Positions 1-7,320 of a stretch of DNA of 24,478 bases are shown here, one piece after another (the stretch's first letter is position 1; each line of letters opens with the position of its first letter). The position numbers and the translations under genes are program-made. Source of the DNA: Alphaproteobacteria bacterium. Its GTDB lineage: Bacteria > Pseudomonadota > Alphaproteobacteria > Rhizobiales > Aestuariivirgaceae. The stretch lies in contig JAGRLX010000164.1 in the NCBI GenBank assembly GCA_020441605.1, positions 1 through 24,478 of the forward strand, read 5' to 3'. Below the pieces are notes generated by a model that was not told where the DNA came from, did not search any database, and worked only from the letters and a program-made list of their open reading frames with translations.

Positions 1-2
1 AT

Positions 3-30
3 CCCGGGGGTTGCCCGGCCCGCCCCCGGG
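3..30. repeat. GC-rich inverted repeat (possible terminator of a gene left of the window)
   Basis: CCCGGGGG at 3-10 is the exact reverse complement of CCCCCGGG at 23-30, with 12 nt between them. The stem is strong but no T-run follows on either strand, so an intrinsic terminator is not proven. It may belong to a gene outside the window. Confidence 0.35.
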
Positions 31-145
31 AATCGCGGACACGTTATCCGCAACCCGCAGGCCTGCCATCCACCCCAACCAGGCTCAACGTCATGAGCAG
101 GACCCCATCAGGGGCGAATGGGTGAGACATACACCATCTAGGAAT

Positions 146-173
146 AAAAAGCAAGGATTATAATCCGCTTTTT
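146..173. terminator. AT-rich imperfect palindrome, terminator-like
   Basis: AAAAAGC (146-152) pairs with GCTTTTT (167-173) around the perfect palindrome GGATTATAATCC (155-166), with a 2-nt AA bulge. A run of A on one side and T on the other is what a bidirectional intrinsic terminator would show, but the stem is weak for a GC-rich genome. A regulator-binding palindrome is an equal alternative. Confidence 0.3.
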
Positions 174-200
174 GCGCGGCGTGCATACCCTCCCACCGTC

Positions 201-220
201 ACCCCGGCGAAGGCCGGGGT
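201..220. repeat. REP-like intergenic palindrome
   Basis: ACCCCGGC (201-208) and GCCGGGGT (213-220) form an 8-bp stem with a GAAG loop, preceded by CCGT. Short elements of the form GTCACCCCGG...CCGGGGT are dispersed between genes in many alphaproteobacterial genomes. Only one copy is seen here, so its repeat status rests on family knowledge rather than on this window. Confidence 0.5.
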
Positions 221-296
221 CGAGCTTCGGCCTTGGCCACCAAGCCTGCGCCTGCCGCGATGCCTGCCGGTGCCCGGGGGCATGAGAAGGAAATCA

Positions 297-365
297 ATGA
301 ACGCTTATGGCGCAATGAACGGCTTTAGTGTCCGGCGGGCACACATGGATAGGTCGTCACCGTAA
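297..365 (+). other. 22-codon open frame with a good ribosome site; possible truncated gene start
   Basis: AAGGAA stands 4 nt before ATG 297, an unusually good initiation context, yet the frame ends after 22 codons at TAA 363-365. No family is recognised. It could be a leader peptide, the 5' remnant of a gene disrupted when the AT-richer gene at 382-1236 arrived, or chance. Confidence 0.15.
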
Positions 366-381
366 CTGGAGTCCTGAACTG

Positions 382-1236
382 TCAGTAGCGCTGCTTCATC
401 CAGTCTGGGATCACGAACCGCTGCATGCAGGGCTTCAGCCGCGTGCGGTTCATCGCGTTCCAATACATGGCGACAGCCACCGGTTCGGTAATTGCTGACG
501 GTTCGCGATACCTACACACCGGGAATTCCGCAGTCGACGTCGCCGGGACGTGGTACGACCGTAGAAACTCGGGCTGTAGATACTCGTAGATAGCCCAGCG
601 GATGTTGTTCAGAAACTCGCCGATCTGGCTCGAATGATAGATGAAAATGTTCTGGTGAAGCCATTCGAAGAAGGTTTCGACAGCGAGGTAAGCCTGTTGC
701 TCACCGACCTGGTGGCCAGCCTGTTCTAGTAATTTGCGGAGGTAATTCACGTTCGTCGCGAGACGCGCGAGGTTGTGCTTGGCGATGTCGCCACACATCT
801 TGATGTAGCGAATGCGCGAGACATGCAGGTCGGCGACGACGCCGAGCGTATGTAGATTGATGCCTTCCTCGGTAAACTCTCTCTCCAGCCAGGTTGCGAA
901 TGCCTCAACCGCTCCCGATAGCTCGCCTGTGTCGGCGCCGAGCTGTGGTTTGGCACAGACTTGCCGCAGATGAAACAGGAACGTGAGGTCGGAAGGGCGT
1001 GCGTTGCTTGGCGCTGGCTCGAGGCCAAATGGAATCGGATTGCCATTGAATTCACGGATTTGGGAGAGGAAGTCACCGAGCAGAATAACGAAGAGCCGCG
1101 CTTGACTGCTGGTCCGAAACATGAGGTTCGACGGGTAAGTCTGGTCAGTCTCCATGAACACATCCCAGTTGACCATGCCATCGATCATCCCCCAGGCCGA
1201 ATTGAGGATGATCGCCTCTCGTTCAATACTATTCAT
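382..1236 (-). CDS. Hypothetical protein, unrecognised family, AT-richer than its neighbours
   Basis: A 284-residue protein if started at the ATG whose first base is 1236; the frame runs 24 codons further upstream, but those residues are basic and low in information. It looks soluble and mostly helical, without signal peptide or membrane segments. A stretch near the middle reads MCGDIAKHN, followed by leucine-rich helices and then FLNNIRWAIYEYLQ. The AKHN-like element loosely recalls HEPN/abortive-infection helical proteins, but the R-x4-6-H motif of that superfamily is not present, so no function is assigned. Base composition is visibly lower in G+C than the flanking metabolic genes and codon use is less biased, suggesting recent transfer. 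It has no partner gene and no clear ribosome site. Confidence 0.6.
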   Translation of the reverse strand: MNSIEREAIILNSAWGMIDGMVNWDVFMETDQTYPSNLMFRTSSQARLFVILLGDFLSQIREFNGNPIPFGLEPAPSNARPSDLTFLFHLRQVCAKPQLGADTGELSGAVEAFATWLEREFTEEGINLHTLGVVADLHVSRIRYIKMCGDIAKHNLARLATNVNYLRKLLEQAGHQVGEQQAYLAVETFFEWLHQNIFIYHSSQIGEFLNNIRWAIYEYLQPEFLRSYHVPATSTAEFPVCRYREPSAITEPVAVAMYWNAMNRTRLKPCMQRFVIPDWMKQRY

Positions 1237-1425
1237 GATGAAGTCGGTGCATTTTCGCGAACATCCGGTCACTACTCGACGGAATTGCCACGATGTGGTC
1301 GACGGCACCAGACCATGGCGGCGACCCAGCCGCCGAGATCACCCAACCGTCTGTGATCTGACCTATCACTTTGAGTTTGCTGCTCTTGCCGCTTTGCAGG
1401 GCAATCCCCCGCGCACGGCCCTCAC

Positions 1426-1623
1426 CTAGCGATTGTCGCGCAAGGCTCCAAGTCCAAGGCCGAGCCACAGCTTGCCGATGCCGCTTTGCTCGGAAAAGTC
1501 CGAATGAAGCGGGCAGGGGCCGCTGGCGCAGCCATGCTGTTGCTTGCAATCCTGTTCCGACTGCTGGAGCGAAACATTTTCTTCCGCCCGCCAGCAATAT
1601 CCGATTTCGCCCGTCTTCGACAT
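1426..1623 (-). CDS. Small four-cysteine protein (65 aa), unrecognised
   Basis: The 65-residue product has cysteines at 10, 26, 32 and 37 in the pattern C-x15-C-x5-C-x4-C, with GYCWR near the start and GCASGPCPLH in the middle, then a short hydrophobic Leu/Gly segment and a charged C-terminus. The start is well supported: AAGGAG lies 8 nt before the ATG. A perfect TTGAT-N4-ATCAA palindrome is centred 60 bp upstream, which would put the start of transcription about 20 nt before the ATG for a classical activator position. The cysteine spacing could bind a metal or Fe-S cluster, and control by an Fnr/FixK-type regulator would fit a low-oxygen role. I do not recognise the family. The overlapping frame at 1422-1661 is less likely because it lacks such a ribosome site. 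Confidence 0.5.
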   Translation of the reverse strand: MSKTGEIGYCWRAEENVSLQQSEQDCKQQHGCASGPCPLHSDFSEQSGIGKLWLGLGLGALRDNR

Positions 1624-1676
1624 GTCAGAACTCCTTGTTTACACGCGAAGAGTGTTGCCACGCCGCCCGCCTGGCA

Positions 1677-1690
1677 TTGATCTCGATCAA
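1677..1690 (-). promoter_or_regulatory. Perfect Fnr/FixK/Anr-type binding site
   Basis: TTGATCTCGATCAA matches the TTGAT-N4-ATCAA consensus of the Crp/Fnr-type oxygen-responsive activators exactly. Its centre (1683.5) is 60 bp from the start codon of the four-cysteine gene at 1623, so a class II site at -41.5 would give a leader of about 19 nt. The other side has no gene start for 300 bp. The same bases on the plus strand happen to encode an EF-hand-like DLDQNG in an otherwise unconvincing frame, so chance origin is not excluded. Confidence 0.5.
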
Positions 1691-1987
1691 AACGGGCTGG
1701 CGGGGCGGGAGGAACTGGAACGGCAGATAGCCGTGACCGCCATGGACATGGACGTCGCCAGCAGAGGCTCGCGCGTCAGGGGGCTGCCGGTATGCGAACC
1801 ACCATATCGGAGTTCGACCGCCACAAGGCTGCCGCGGGCGGGAATGGCCCCGGCAATTTACCGCCCATGTTGCACGACATTCCAGGCCATGCCCGCCATC
1901 GACCGGTTCTTTCGCCTACGGATTCCGGAACCCTGCTCCGCCCCAAATCCACTAGGAAGCGGGGTCGGCCTGTTGCAAGGTGGCGCC
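1691..1987. other. Gap without a supported gene, between the Fnr-type box and the DMT transporter
   Basis: Several overlapping frames cross this stretch on both strands but none has a ribosome site, conserved motif and coherent residue composition together. A minus-strand frame reads through to 1625 and ends two bases before the small-protein ATG, and a plus-strand frame has one EF-hand-like loop; either may be a decayed gene. The last 20 nt hold the ribosome site of the transporter. Confidence 0.35.
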
Positions 1988-2866
1988 ATGAAGATCGATT
2001 CCCGCCTCAGCGAGACCTCCCGCGGCATTCTTTTCCTGATCATATCGGTGGGCTGCTTCGCCCTGGTCGACGGCTTCAGCAAGGTGGTGATCGGACCCTA
2101 TTCCTTCGGGCAGGTCATGCTGGCGCGCTATGCGCTGGCTTTTCCGGCCCTGTTGCTCGCCATCGGCCCGGCCCGGTGGAACCGCGTGTTCCAGACGCGG
2201 ATGGCGGGACTTCAGATCGCCCGTGGCCTGACCCCGGCCATCATCGGCGGCCTCATGGTCGTCGCCGTCCACAATCTGCCGCTCGCCGATGCCACCGTCA
2301 TTCTCTTCGCCGGACCGTTTTTCGTGGTCGCCCTGTCCGGCTGGATGCTGGGCGAAAGGGTGAACGCCTCGAGCTGGTTCGGTGTCGGCGTCGGCTTCCT
2401 TGCAGTGCTCATCGTGGCGCGGCCCGGGTTCGAAGCCTTTTCCGTCTATGCGGTCTTGCCGGCGCTTGGCGCGCTGTTCTACGCCCTGCTGCAATTGTTC
2501 ACCCGCAAGCTGGGAACGGCGGGGGAAGACCCCACGACCACCCTGGCCTGGACCTTGCTGATCGGCACCGTGGTGGCGATACCTCTGGCCGCTCTGGACT
2601 GGCGGCCCCCCGATCTTCACGCCTGGCTTGCGTTCTTCGGCATCGGTGCAAGCTTCGGCATCGCCCAGTACTACCTGGCAAAGGCCTTCGTTCTGGCGCC
2701 CGCCAACATTCTCACGCCCTTCACCTACTTCCAGATCCTTGCAGCGGTGATCTTCGGCATCGCTGTGTTCGGCGATGTTCCCGATTTCTGGACGATGGTC
2801 GGTACAGTCCTCATTCTGGCCGCCGGGGCCTATGTCTTCGGCCGCAATGCCGTGAAACGGACTTGA
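1988..2866 (+). CDS. DMT superfamily (EamA) transporter
   Basis: A 292-residue inner-membrane protein with about ten hydrophobic helices arranged as two tandem EamA repeats (roughly residues 12-140 and 155-290), the standard size and layout of drug/metabolite transporters of the RhaT/EamA/YdcZ group. Such proteins usually export metabolites or amino acids; the substrate cannot be told from sequence. ATG 1988 is chosen because AAGG lies 7 nt before it and the first helix begins just after, whereas the frame upstream (from 1544) is not membrane-like. It stands alone: the next gene, ugd, starts 154 bp later behind its own promoter-like sequence. Confidence 0.85.
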   Translation: MKIDSRLSETSRGILFLIISVGCFALVDGFSKVVIGPYSFGQVMLARYALAFPALLLAIGPARWNRVFQTRMAGLQIARGLTPAIIGGLMVVAVHNLPLADATVILFAGPFFVVALSGWMLGERVNASSWFGVGVGFLAVLIVARPGFEAFSVYAVLPALGALFYALLQLFTRKLGTAGEDPTTTLAWTLLIGTVVAIPLAALDWRPPDLHAWLAFFGIGASFGIAQYYLAKAFVLAPANILTPFTYFQILAAVIFGIAVFGDVPDFWTMVGTVLILAAGAYVFGRNAVKRT

Positions 2867-2910
2867 CACGTCGGCCGGTTCAGGCGGGCCCGGTAGTCTG
2901 GCGCAAGATT

Positions 2911-2925
2911 CATGAAAGTTTCATG
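2911..2925. promoter_or_regulatory. Perfect 15-bp palindrome upstream of ugd, candidate operator
   Basis: CATGAAA-G-TTTCATG is a perfect 7+1+7 palindrome. It lies 3 bp upstream of a -35-like TTGAAT (2929-2934), the position expected for an activator or repressor of the ugd operon. The regulator is not encoded nearby. Confidence 0.4.
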
Positions 2926-2928
2926 CAG

Positions 2929-2958
2929 TTGAATGATCCTGCCTTGTTCCTCTATAGG
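2929..2958 (+). promoter_or_regulatory. Putative sigma-70-type promoter of ugd-uxs
   Basis: TTGAAT (2929-2934) and TATAGG (2953-2958) are separated by 18 bp. A 7-bp inverted repeat, CCTGCCT (2938-2944) with AGGCAGG (2956-2962), overlaps the -10 element. The predicted leader to ATG 3021 is about 55 nt. Confidence 0.35.
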
Positions 2959-3020
2959 CAGGTCGACGAAACCATGAGCCAACCGAAACTTGCGCCCACC
3001 GGGGCAGGGTAACAATTTCT

Positions 3021-4382
3021 ATGCGGATATGCATGATCGGCGCCGGCTATGTCGGCCTTGTCACAGCGACGTGCCTGGCCGAGATCGGTCACGAGGTCAC
3101 CTGCGTCGACAAGAACACCGACAAGATCGCGACACTGCTCGCGGGACGGGTGCCGATCTACGAGCCGGGACTGGCCGATCTGATCGCCGCCAGCCGCCAG
3201 CGGGGGCGCTTGCGCTTCACAACCGATCTGTCCGAGGCGGTGGCGCGGGGTGCCCAGTTCTACTTCATTGCCGTCGAGACTCCGGCGCGCAGCGAGGATG
3301 GCGGGGCCGATCTCGGCGCTGTCTTCCGCGCCGCCCGGGAAATCGCCGAGACCATCAGGGCATTCGAGGGCAAGCGCGAATACGCGGTCTTCGTCACCAA
3401 GTCGACGGTGCCGGTAGGGACCAGCCGCGAGATGTCGCGGATCGTCGGGGAGGTGCTTCCGGAAGGCGATTTCGCCATCGCGTCCAATCCCGAGTTCCTG
3501 CGCGAGGGCTGTGCTATCGACGACTTCATGAACCCCGACCGGATCGTGGTGGGCAGCCGTTCGGAGAGAGCGCGGATGATGCTCGAGGAACTCTATCGGC
3601 CCCTCACCCGCCAGGGCCGGCCGCTGGTGGTCACCACCACGGTAGAAACCGCCGAGCTGATCAAATATGCCGCCAATGCCTTCCTGGCCGCCAAGATCAC
3701 CTTCGTGAACGAACTCTCGCGCCTGTGCGAGCAGGTCGGCGCCGACATCGAGGAACTGACACTTGGTATCGGCCTCGACAACCGCATCGGCAACAAGTTC
3801 CTGAAGGTCGGACCAGGCTATGGCGGCTCGTGCTTTCCGAAGGATACGGTCGCGCTGATCAAGACCGCCCGGGATTTTGACAGCCAGGTCGAGATCGTCG
3901 AGACTGTCGTGCGGGTCAACGAGCGGCACAAGCAACTCATGGTCGACAAGATCAGGGATACACTCGGCACGTTGTCCGGCAAGACCATCGCCGTGCTGGG
4001 GCTTGCCTTCAAGGCCAACACCGACGACGTGCGGGATTCGCCGGCGCTGTCCATTCTGCCGCTGCTGGCCCGCGAGGGGGCGACGCTGCGGGCCTATGAT
4101 CCGATCGCCGCTGGCAACGCGCGCAACGCCTTGCAGGCCCTGGACGTCCACTATGCGGGAAGCCTCACCGATGCGGTCTCGGGCAGCGATGCGGCCCTGA
4201 TCCTCACCGAATGGCACGAGTTCCGGACAGCCGACTGGCCGGGCCTCGTGCAGCGCATGACCTCGCCCTGCCTCATCGACCTGCGCAACATGTTTACGCT
4301 GTCCGAGGCCCGTGCGCTTGGTCTTCACTATGTCTCGCTGGGACGCGACACAGTCATGCCAGGCGGGAAACAGAGCGGATGA
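3021..4382 (+). CDS. ugd: UDP-glucose 6-dehydrogenase
   Basis: Oxidises UDP-glucose to UDP-glucuronate with two NAD+ in the cytoplasm, supplying uronic acid for surface polysaccharides. The 453 residues match the family length. Visible marks are the N-terminal Rossmann motif GAGYVG (residues 8-13), NPEFLREG (156-163), the lysine in IKYAANAF (K215), and the catalytic cysteine in GGSCFPKD (C271), followed by the C-terminal NAD-binding domain with [18 protein letters not shown] 3021 is the first start giving the complete Rossmann strand; a second ATG at 3033 would cut into it. The stop overlaps the start of the UDP-xylose synthase gene, so the two enzymes are translationally coupled and act in sequence. 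Confidence 0.95.
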   Translation: MRICMIGAGYVGLVTATCLAEIGHEVTCVDKNTDKIATLLAGRVPIYEPGLADLIAASRQRGRLRFTTDLSEAVARGAQFYFIAVETPARSEDGGADLGAVFRAAREIAETIRAFEGKREYAVFVTKSTVPVGTSREMSRIVGEVLPEGDFAIASNPEFLREGCAIDDFMNPDRIVVGSRSERARMMLEELYRPLTRQGRPLVVTTTVETAELIKYAANAFLAAKITFVNELSRLCEQVGADIEELTLGIGLDNRIGNKFLKVGPGYGGSCFPKDTVALIKTARDFDSQVEIVETVVRVNERHKQLMVDKIRDTLGTLSGKTIAVLGLAFKANTDDVRDSPALSILPLLAREGATLRAYDPIAAGNARNALQALDVHYAGSLTDAVSGSDAALILTEWHEFRTADWPGLVQRMTSPCLIDLRNMFTLSEARALGLHYVSLGRDTVMPGGKQSG

Positions 4383-5386
4383 TGCGGATACTGGTGACGG
4401 GCGGTGCCGGCTTCCTCGGATCGCACCTCTGCGACCGGTTGATCGCGCTGGGCCACCGGGTTACCGCCATCGACAACCTGCAGACCGGGGCGTTGCGGAA
4501 CCTGGCCCATCTCGAAGGCCACGACCGCTTCCGGTTCCAGCAGCATGACGTCGTCGATCCCTTCGAAGGATCGTATGACCGGATCTTCCATCTGGCCTGT
4601 CCTGCGTCCCCTCCGAAATACCAATCCGATCCCATTTCCACTTTGCGCACCTGTTTCATCGGGACCGACAACATGCTGCGTCTTGCGAGCCAATGCGGCG
4701 CGCGGTTCTTCCAGGCCTCCACCTCCGAGGTCTATGGCGATCCCGACGTGCATCCGCAGGTCGAATCCTACCGCGGCAGCGTCAATCCCATCGGCCCCAG
4801 GGCCTGCTACGACGAAGGCAAGCGCATAGGCGAAACGCTGTGCTTCGACTATCGGCGCAAGCTCGGCGTCGAGATCAAGGTGGCACGGATCTTCAACACC
4901 TATGGACCGCGCATGGACCTCGAGGACGGGCGCGTTGTGTCCAATCTGCTGGTGCAGGCCCTGCAGGGCAGACCGCTCACCATCTACGGCCAGGGCAATC
5001 AGAGCCGGTCCTTCTGCTATGTCGACGATCTGATCGAGGGGTTTCTGCGGCTGATGGACAGTCCGGCGGCGTTTGCTGGCCCGGTCAATCTCGGAAGCCC
5101 GGCCGAGTTCACCATGCTGGAATTGGCAAGGCTCGTTCTTGAAGAGACCGGTAGCGCATCATCTCTGGTGTTCGCGGATCTGCCGGCCGACGATCCACGC
5201 CAGCGACGGCCGGATATCACGCTCGCCGGCGAGGTCCTCGGATGGACCCCGAAGGTCGTCCTGCGAGAGGGGCTCCGCCTTACCGCCGACCATTTTCGGG
5301 CTGAACTCGGGCTGACAGCAAGGCCAGAAGGAACGCGCCGGTCCGCCAGTCAGAGCGTCGTCGCCAATCCGGCCAGCAATTCGTAG
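4379..5386 (+). CDS. uxs: UDP-glucuronate decarboxylase (UDP-xylose synthase)
   Basis: Converts UDP-glucuronate to UDP-xylose and CO2, using bound NAD+; an extended short-chain dehydrogenase. The 335-residue protein begins [19 protein letters not shown], with the GGAGFLG nucleotide motif. The family-typical [16 protein letters not shown] and [11 protein letters not shown] segments follow, and the active-site Tyr-x3-Lys appears as Y-DEG-K after [23 protein letters not shown] marks the C-terminal substrate domain. ATG 4379 overlaps the ugd stop as ATGA; the ATG 3 nt later is equally possible. The last 37 nt overlap the convergent monooxygenase gene. With ugd it forms a minimal UDP-xylose module; no glycosyltransferase is in the window, so the final polymer is unknown. 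Family members acting as dTDP/UDP-glucose dehydratases are less likely given the ASPP motif. Confidence 0.92.
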   Translation: MMRILVTGGAGFLGSHLCDRLIALGHRVTAIDNLQTGALRNLAHLEGHDRFRFQQHDVVDPFEGSYDRIFHLACPASPPKYQSDPISTLRTCFIGTDNMLRLASQCGARFFQASTSEVYGDPDVHPQVESYRGSVNPIGPRACYDEGKRIGETLCFDYRRKLGVEIKVARIFNTYGPRMDLEDGRVVSNLLVQALQGRPLTIYGQGNQSRSFCYVDDLIEGFLRLMDSPAAFAGPVNLGSPAEFTMLELARLVLEETGSASSLVFADLPADDPRQRRPDITLAGEVLGWTPKVVLREGLRLTADHFRAELGLTARPEGTRRSASQSVVANPASNS

Positions 5387-6333
5387 GACCGGAGCCTGGC
5401 GGCATGGTCATGGACCGCCGTCGCCACCATCAGTTCATCGACGCCGGTGCTTTCGGAAAAGCGCCGCAGGCCGGCCCGTACGGTGTCCGGCGCGCCGACG
5501 AAGGAGCAGGCCAGCATGCGCGATGCCTGCGCCTTCTCCGCCGGCGTCCAGTAGGTCTCGATATCGTCGATGGGGGGCGCAATCAGGCCGCGGTCGCCGC
5601 GCAGCATGCCGGCAAAACGCATCTGTAGCGAGGTGAAGAGCCGGCGTGCCTCCGCGTCGGTGTCGGCGACGATCACATTGACCCCGGCCATCGCGTAGGA
5701 TTTGCCATTGGTGGGCGAGGGCTGGAACCTCGCGCGGTAGATGTCGAGGGCCTGGAACAGCGCATCGGGTGCGAAATGGGACGCGAAGGCATAGGGCAGG
5801 CCGAGGAGTGCGGCGAGTTGCGCCCCGTAGAGGCTGGACCCGAGAATCCACAGCGGCACGTTGGTGCCGGTGCCGGGGACGGCCTGGATTGTGTGGCCCG
5901 GTTGCAGCGGACCGAGCAGGGCTTGCAGTTCGAGCACGTCCTGCGGGAACGTCTCGGCTGCCTCCGGGCTGCGGCGCAAGGCTGCAAGGGTCTGGCGGTC
6001 TGTGCCAGGCGCCCGGCCGAGGCCGAGATCGATTCGCTCGGGATAGAGTGACTCCAGGGTACCGAACTGCTCGGCGATGACCAGCGGCGAATGGTTGGGA
6101 AGCATGATGCCGCCGGCGCCGACGCGGATGGTGCTGGTGCCTTCCGCGACATAGCCAATCAGCACCGCGGTTGCCGCACTGGCGATACCGGGCATGTTGT
6201 GGTGTTCGGCCACCCAGTAGCGCCGGTAACCCAGCCGTTCGGCGTGGCGGGCGAGATCGCGCGCCTGGCGCAACGCATCGGCGGGCGTCTTGCCTTCGGC
6301 TACGGGCGCCAGATCGAGAACCGACAGTTCCAC
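5350..6333 (-). CDS. Luciferase-like (LLM class) flavin-dependent oxidoreductase
   Basis: A 327-residue TIM-barrel flavoprotein of the bacterial luciferase superfamily, the subgroup annotated as luciferase family oxidoreductase group 1. The marks are the N-terminal SVLDLAPV strand, RYWVAEHHN (about residues 38-46), [11 protein letters not shown] (about 74-84) and [12 protein letters not shown] (about 100-111). Members use reduced FMN or F420; the substrate is unknown. The start is GTG 6333 with GAGG 6 nt upstream; no ATG lies near. The gene converges with uxs and the 3' ends overlap by 37 nt. It is separated by 129 nt from the amidohydrolase gene transcribed towards it, so it may be read through from that operon or have its own promoter. 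Confidence 0.88.
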   Translation of the reverse strand: MELSVLDLAPVAEGKTPADALRQARDLARHAERLGYRRYWVAEHHNMPGIASAATAVLIGYVAEGTSTIRVGAGGIMLPNHSPLVIAEQFGTLESLYPERIDLGLGRAPGTDRQTLAALRRSPEAAETFPQDVLELQALLGPLQPGHTIQAVPGTGTNVPLWILGSSLYGAQLAALLGLPYAFASHFAPDALFQALDIYRARFQPSPTNGKSYAMAGVNVIVADTDAEARRLFTSLQMRFAGMLRGDRGLIAPPIDDIETYWTPAEKAQASRMLACSFVGAPDTVRAGLRRFSESTGVDELMVATAVHDHAARLRSYELLAGLATTL

Positions 6334-6381
6334 TGCTAGCCTCGACCCTGGTTCACGAGACAGTCCGCCCCGGCTCGGTCG

Positions 6382-6403
6382 CGCCCGTCCCGGTTGCCGG
6401 GCG
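6382..6403 (-). terminator. Weak hairpin after the CUT2/amidohydrolase operon
   Basis: CGCCCG (6382-6387) pairs with CGGGCG (6398-6403), with an alternative CCCGG/CCGGG pairing inside. It lies about 60 nt beyond the last gene of the operon. No T-run follows, so termination here is only a possibility. Confidence 0.2.
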
Positions 6404-6462
6404 GCATTGCCTGGCTGCTCCGCCCATCACGTCGAGGACTATCCGCCGAAGTGCCACGTGAT

Positions 6463-7320
6463 TCATCGGTCAAGACGGTAGGCCCGGATGCCGTTGTCGT
6501 GGAACATCTTGCGCTTCTCTTCGGGCGTGCATCCCGCCGTGGCCCAGTCCAGCACCTCGAGCCAGTTGGTGTAACTTCCGGCGAGCTCCGAGACCGGCCA
6601 GTCGCCGCCATACATGATTCGGTCGAAGCCGAAGCAGTCGATCACATGATCGATGTAGGGCCGGAGCTGATCGCGGGTCCAGCTGGCATGATCGGCTTCG
6701 GTGGTGACGCCCGAGAGCTTGCAGACGACATTGGGCAGCGCCGCCATGTCTTTCATGTGCTGGCCCCAGGGTTCGAACAGTCCGGCCTTGATGCCGGGCT
6801 TGGCGATGTGGTCGAGCACGAAGGAGACGTCCGGGCAGCGCCGCACCATCTCGAGCGTATTTGGCAGCTGATGATGGAAGATGCAGATGTCGAACGACAG
6901 GCCATATTTCGGCAGAAGCCTGAGGGCAGCGAGGAAATCGGGCATCAGCACGAATTCCGGATCGGGCTGGTTCTGGATCAGCCGACGCACGCCGCGCGCC
7001 ACCTTGAGATCTGCGATCCGGGCCATTTCCGGCTCGAGCACCGGCCCCCTCTCGAGCGGCAGGCAGGCAACGCAACCCTTGAGGCGGGGATCGGCATCGG
7101 CGATCGACTGTACCCAGTCAGCTTCGTCGAGATATTGCGGCATGTCGACATCGACCTCGACAAAGACGATGCTCTCGACCTGATAGGTCTTGGCCAGACC
7201 GGCCAGATCGTCGATGCTCCAGTCGCGGGCCAGCTTGGGGGCGCCTTTGGCCCAGCTGTATTTGAAGCGCTTCTGGTCGAGCAGATGGACATGGGTGTCG
7301 ACGATGGGAAAGTCGATCAT
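6463..7320 (-). CDS. Amidohydrolase family 2 protein (lactonase-type, COG3618-like)
   Basis: A 285-residue TIM-barrel metal hydrolase resembling the rhamnono-/fucono-lactonase and 2-pyrone-4,6-dicarboxylate lactonase group. The metal-site signature is visible: VDTHVHL with H10 and H12, IFHHQ (H149/H150), VLDHIAKP (H171) and GGDWPVSE (D240). It is likely cytoplasmic and probably opens a lactone ring or acts on a carboxylated ring substrate. It is the last gene of the minus-strand operon; its ATG overlaps the preceding stop as ATGA, so it is translationally coupled to the ketopantoate-reductase-like gene. A dehydrogenase followed by a lactonase is a common order in sugar-acid routes, where the first makes a lactone and the second opens it; applying that here is inference. 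Confidence 0.85.
   Translation of the reverse strand: MIDFPIVDTHVHLLDQKRFKYSWAKGAPKLARDWSIDDLAGLAKTYQVESIVFVEVDVDMPQYLDEADWVQSIADADPRLKGCVACLPLERGPVLEPEMARIADLKVARGVRRLIQNQPDPEFVLMPDFLAALRLLPKYGLSFDICIFHHQLPNTLEMVRRCPDVSFVLDHIAKPGIKAGLFEPWGQHMKDMAALPNVVCKLSGVTTEADHASWTRDQLRPYIDHVIDCFGFDRIMYGGDWPVSELAGSYTNWLEVLDWATAGCTPEEKRKMFHDNGIRAYRLDR

Larger units (their letters stand above)
31..381. other. Intergenic stretch without a convincing gene
   Basis: No long open frame with coding-like composition is visible on either strand. The stretch holds an AT-rich palindrome (146-173), a REP-like palindrome (201-220) and a 22-codon frame with a good ribosome site (297-365), each listed separately. It looks like a junction between unrelated genes. 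Confidence 0.5.

Noticed and set aside
1625..1868. Minus-strand frames upstream of the four-cysteine gene, including a 30-codon ATG frame at 1776-1868
   Set aside because: No ribosome site, no recognisable motif, and the apparent sense breaks between frames.
1544..1987. A plus-strand frame continuous with the DMT transporter, containing the EF-hand-like loop DLDQNGLAGREE at about 1678-1713
   Set aside because: Only one loop is present, the surrounding residues are Arg/Pro/Cys-rich noise, and the transporter has a better start with ribosome site at 1988. It may be a decayed gene but cannot be supported.
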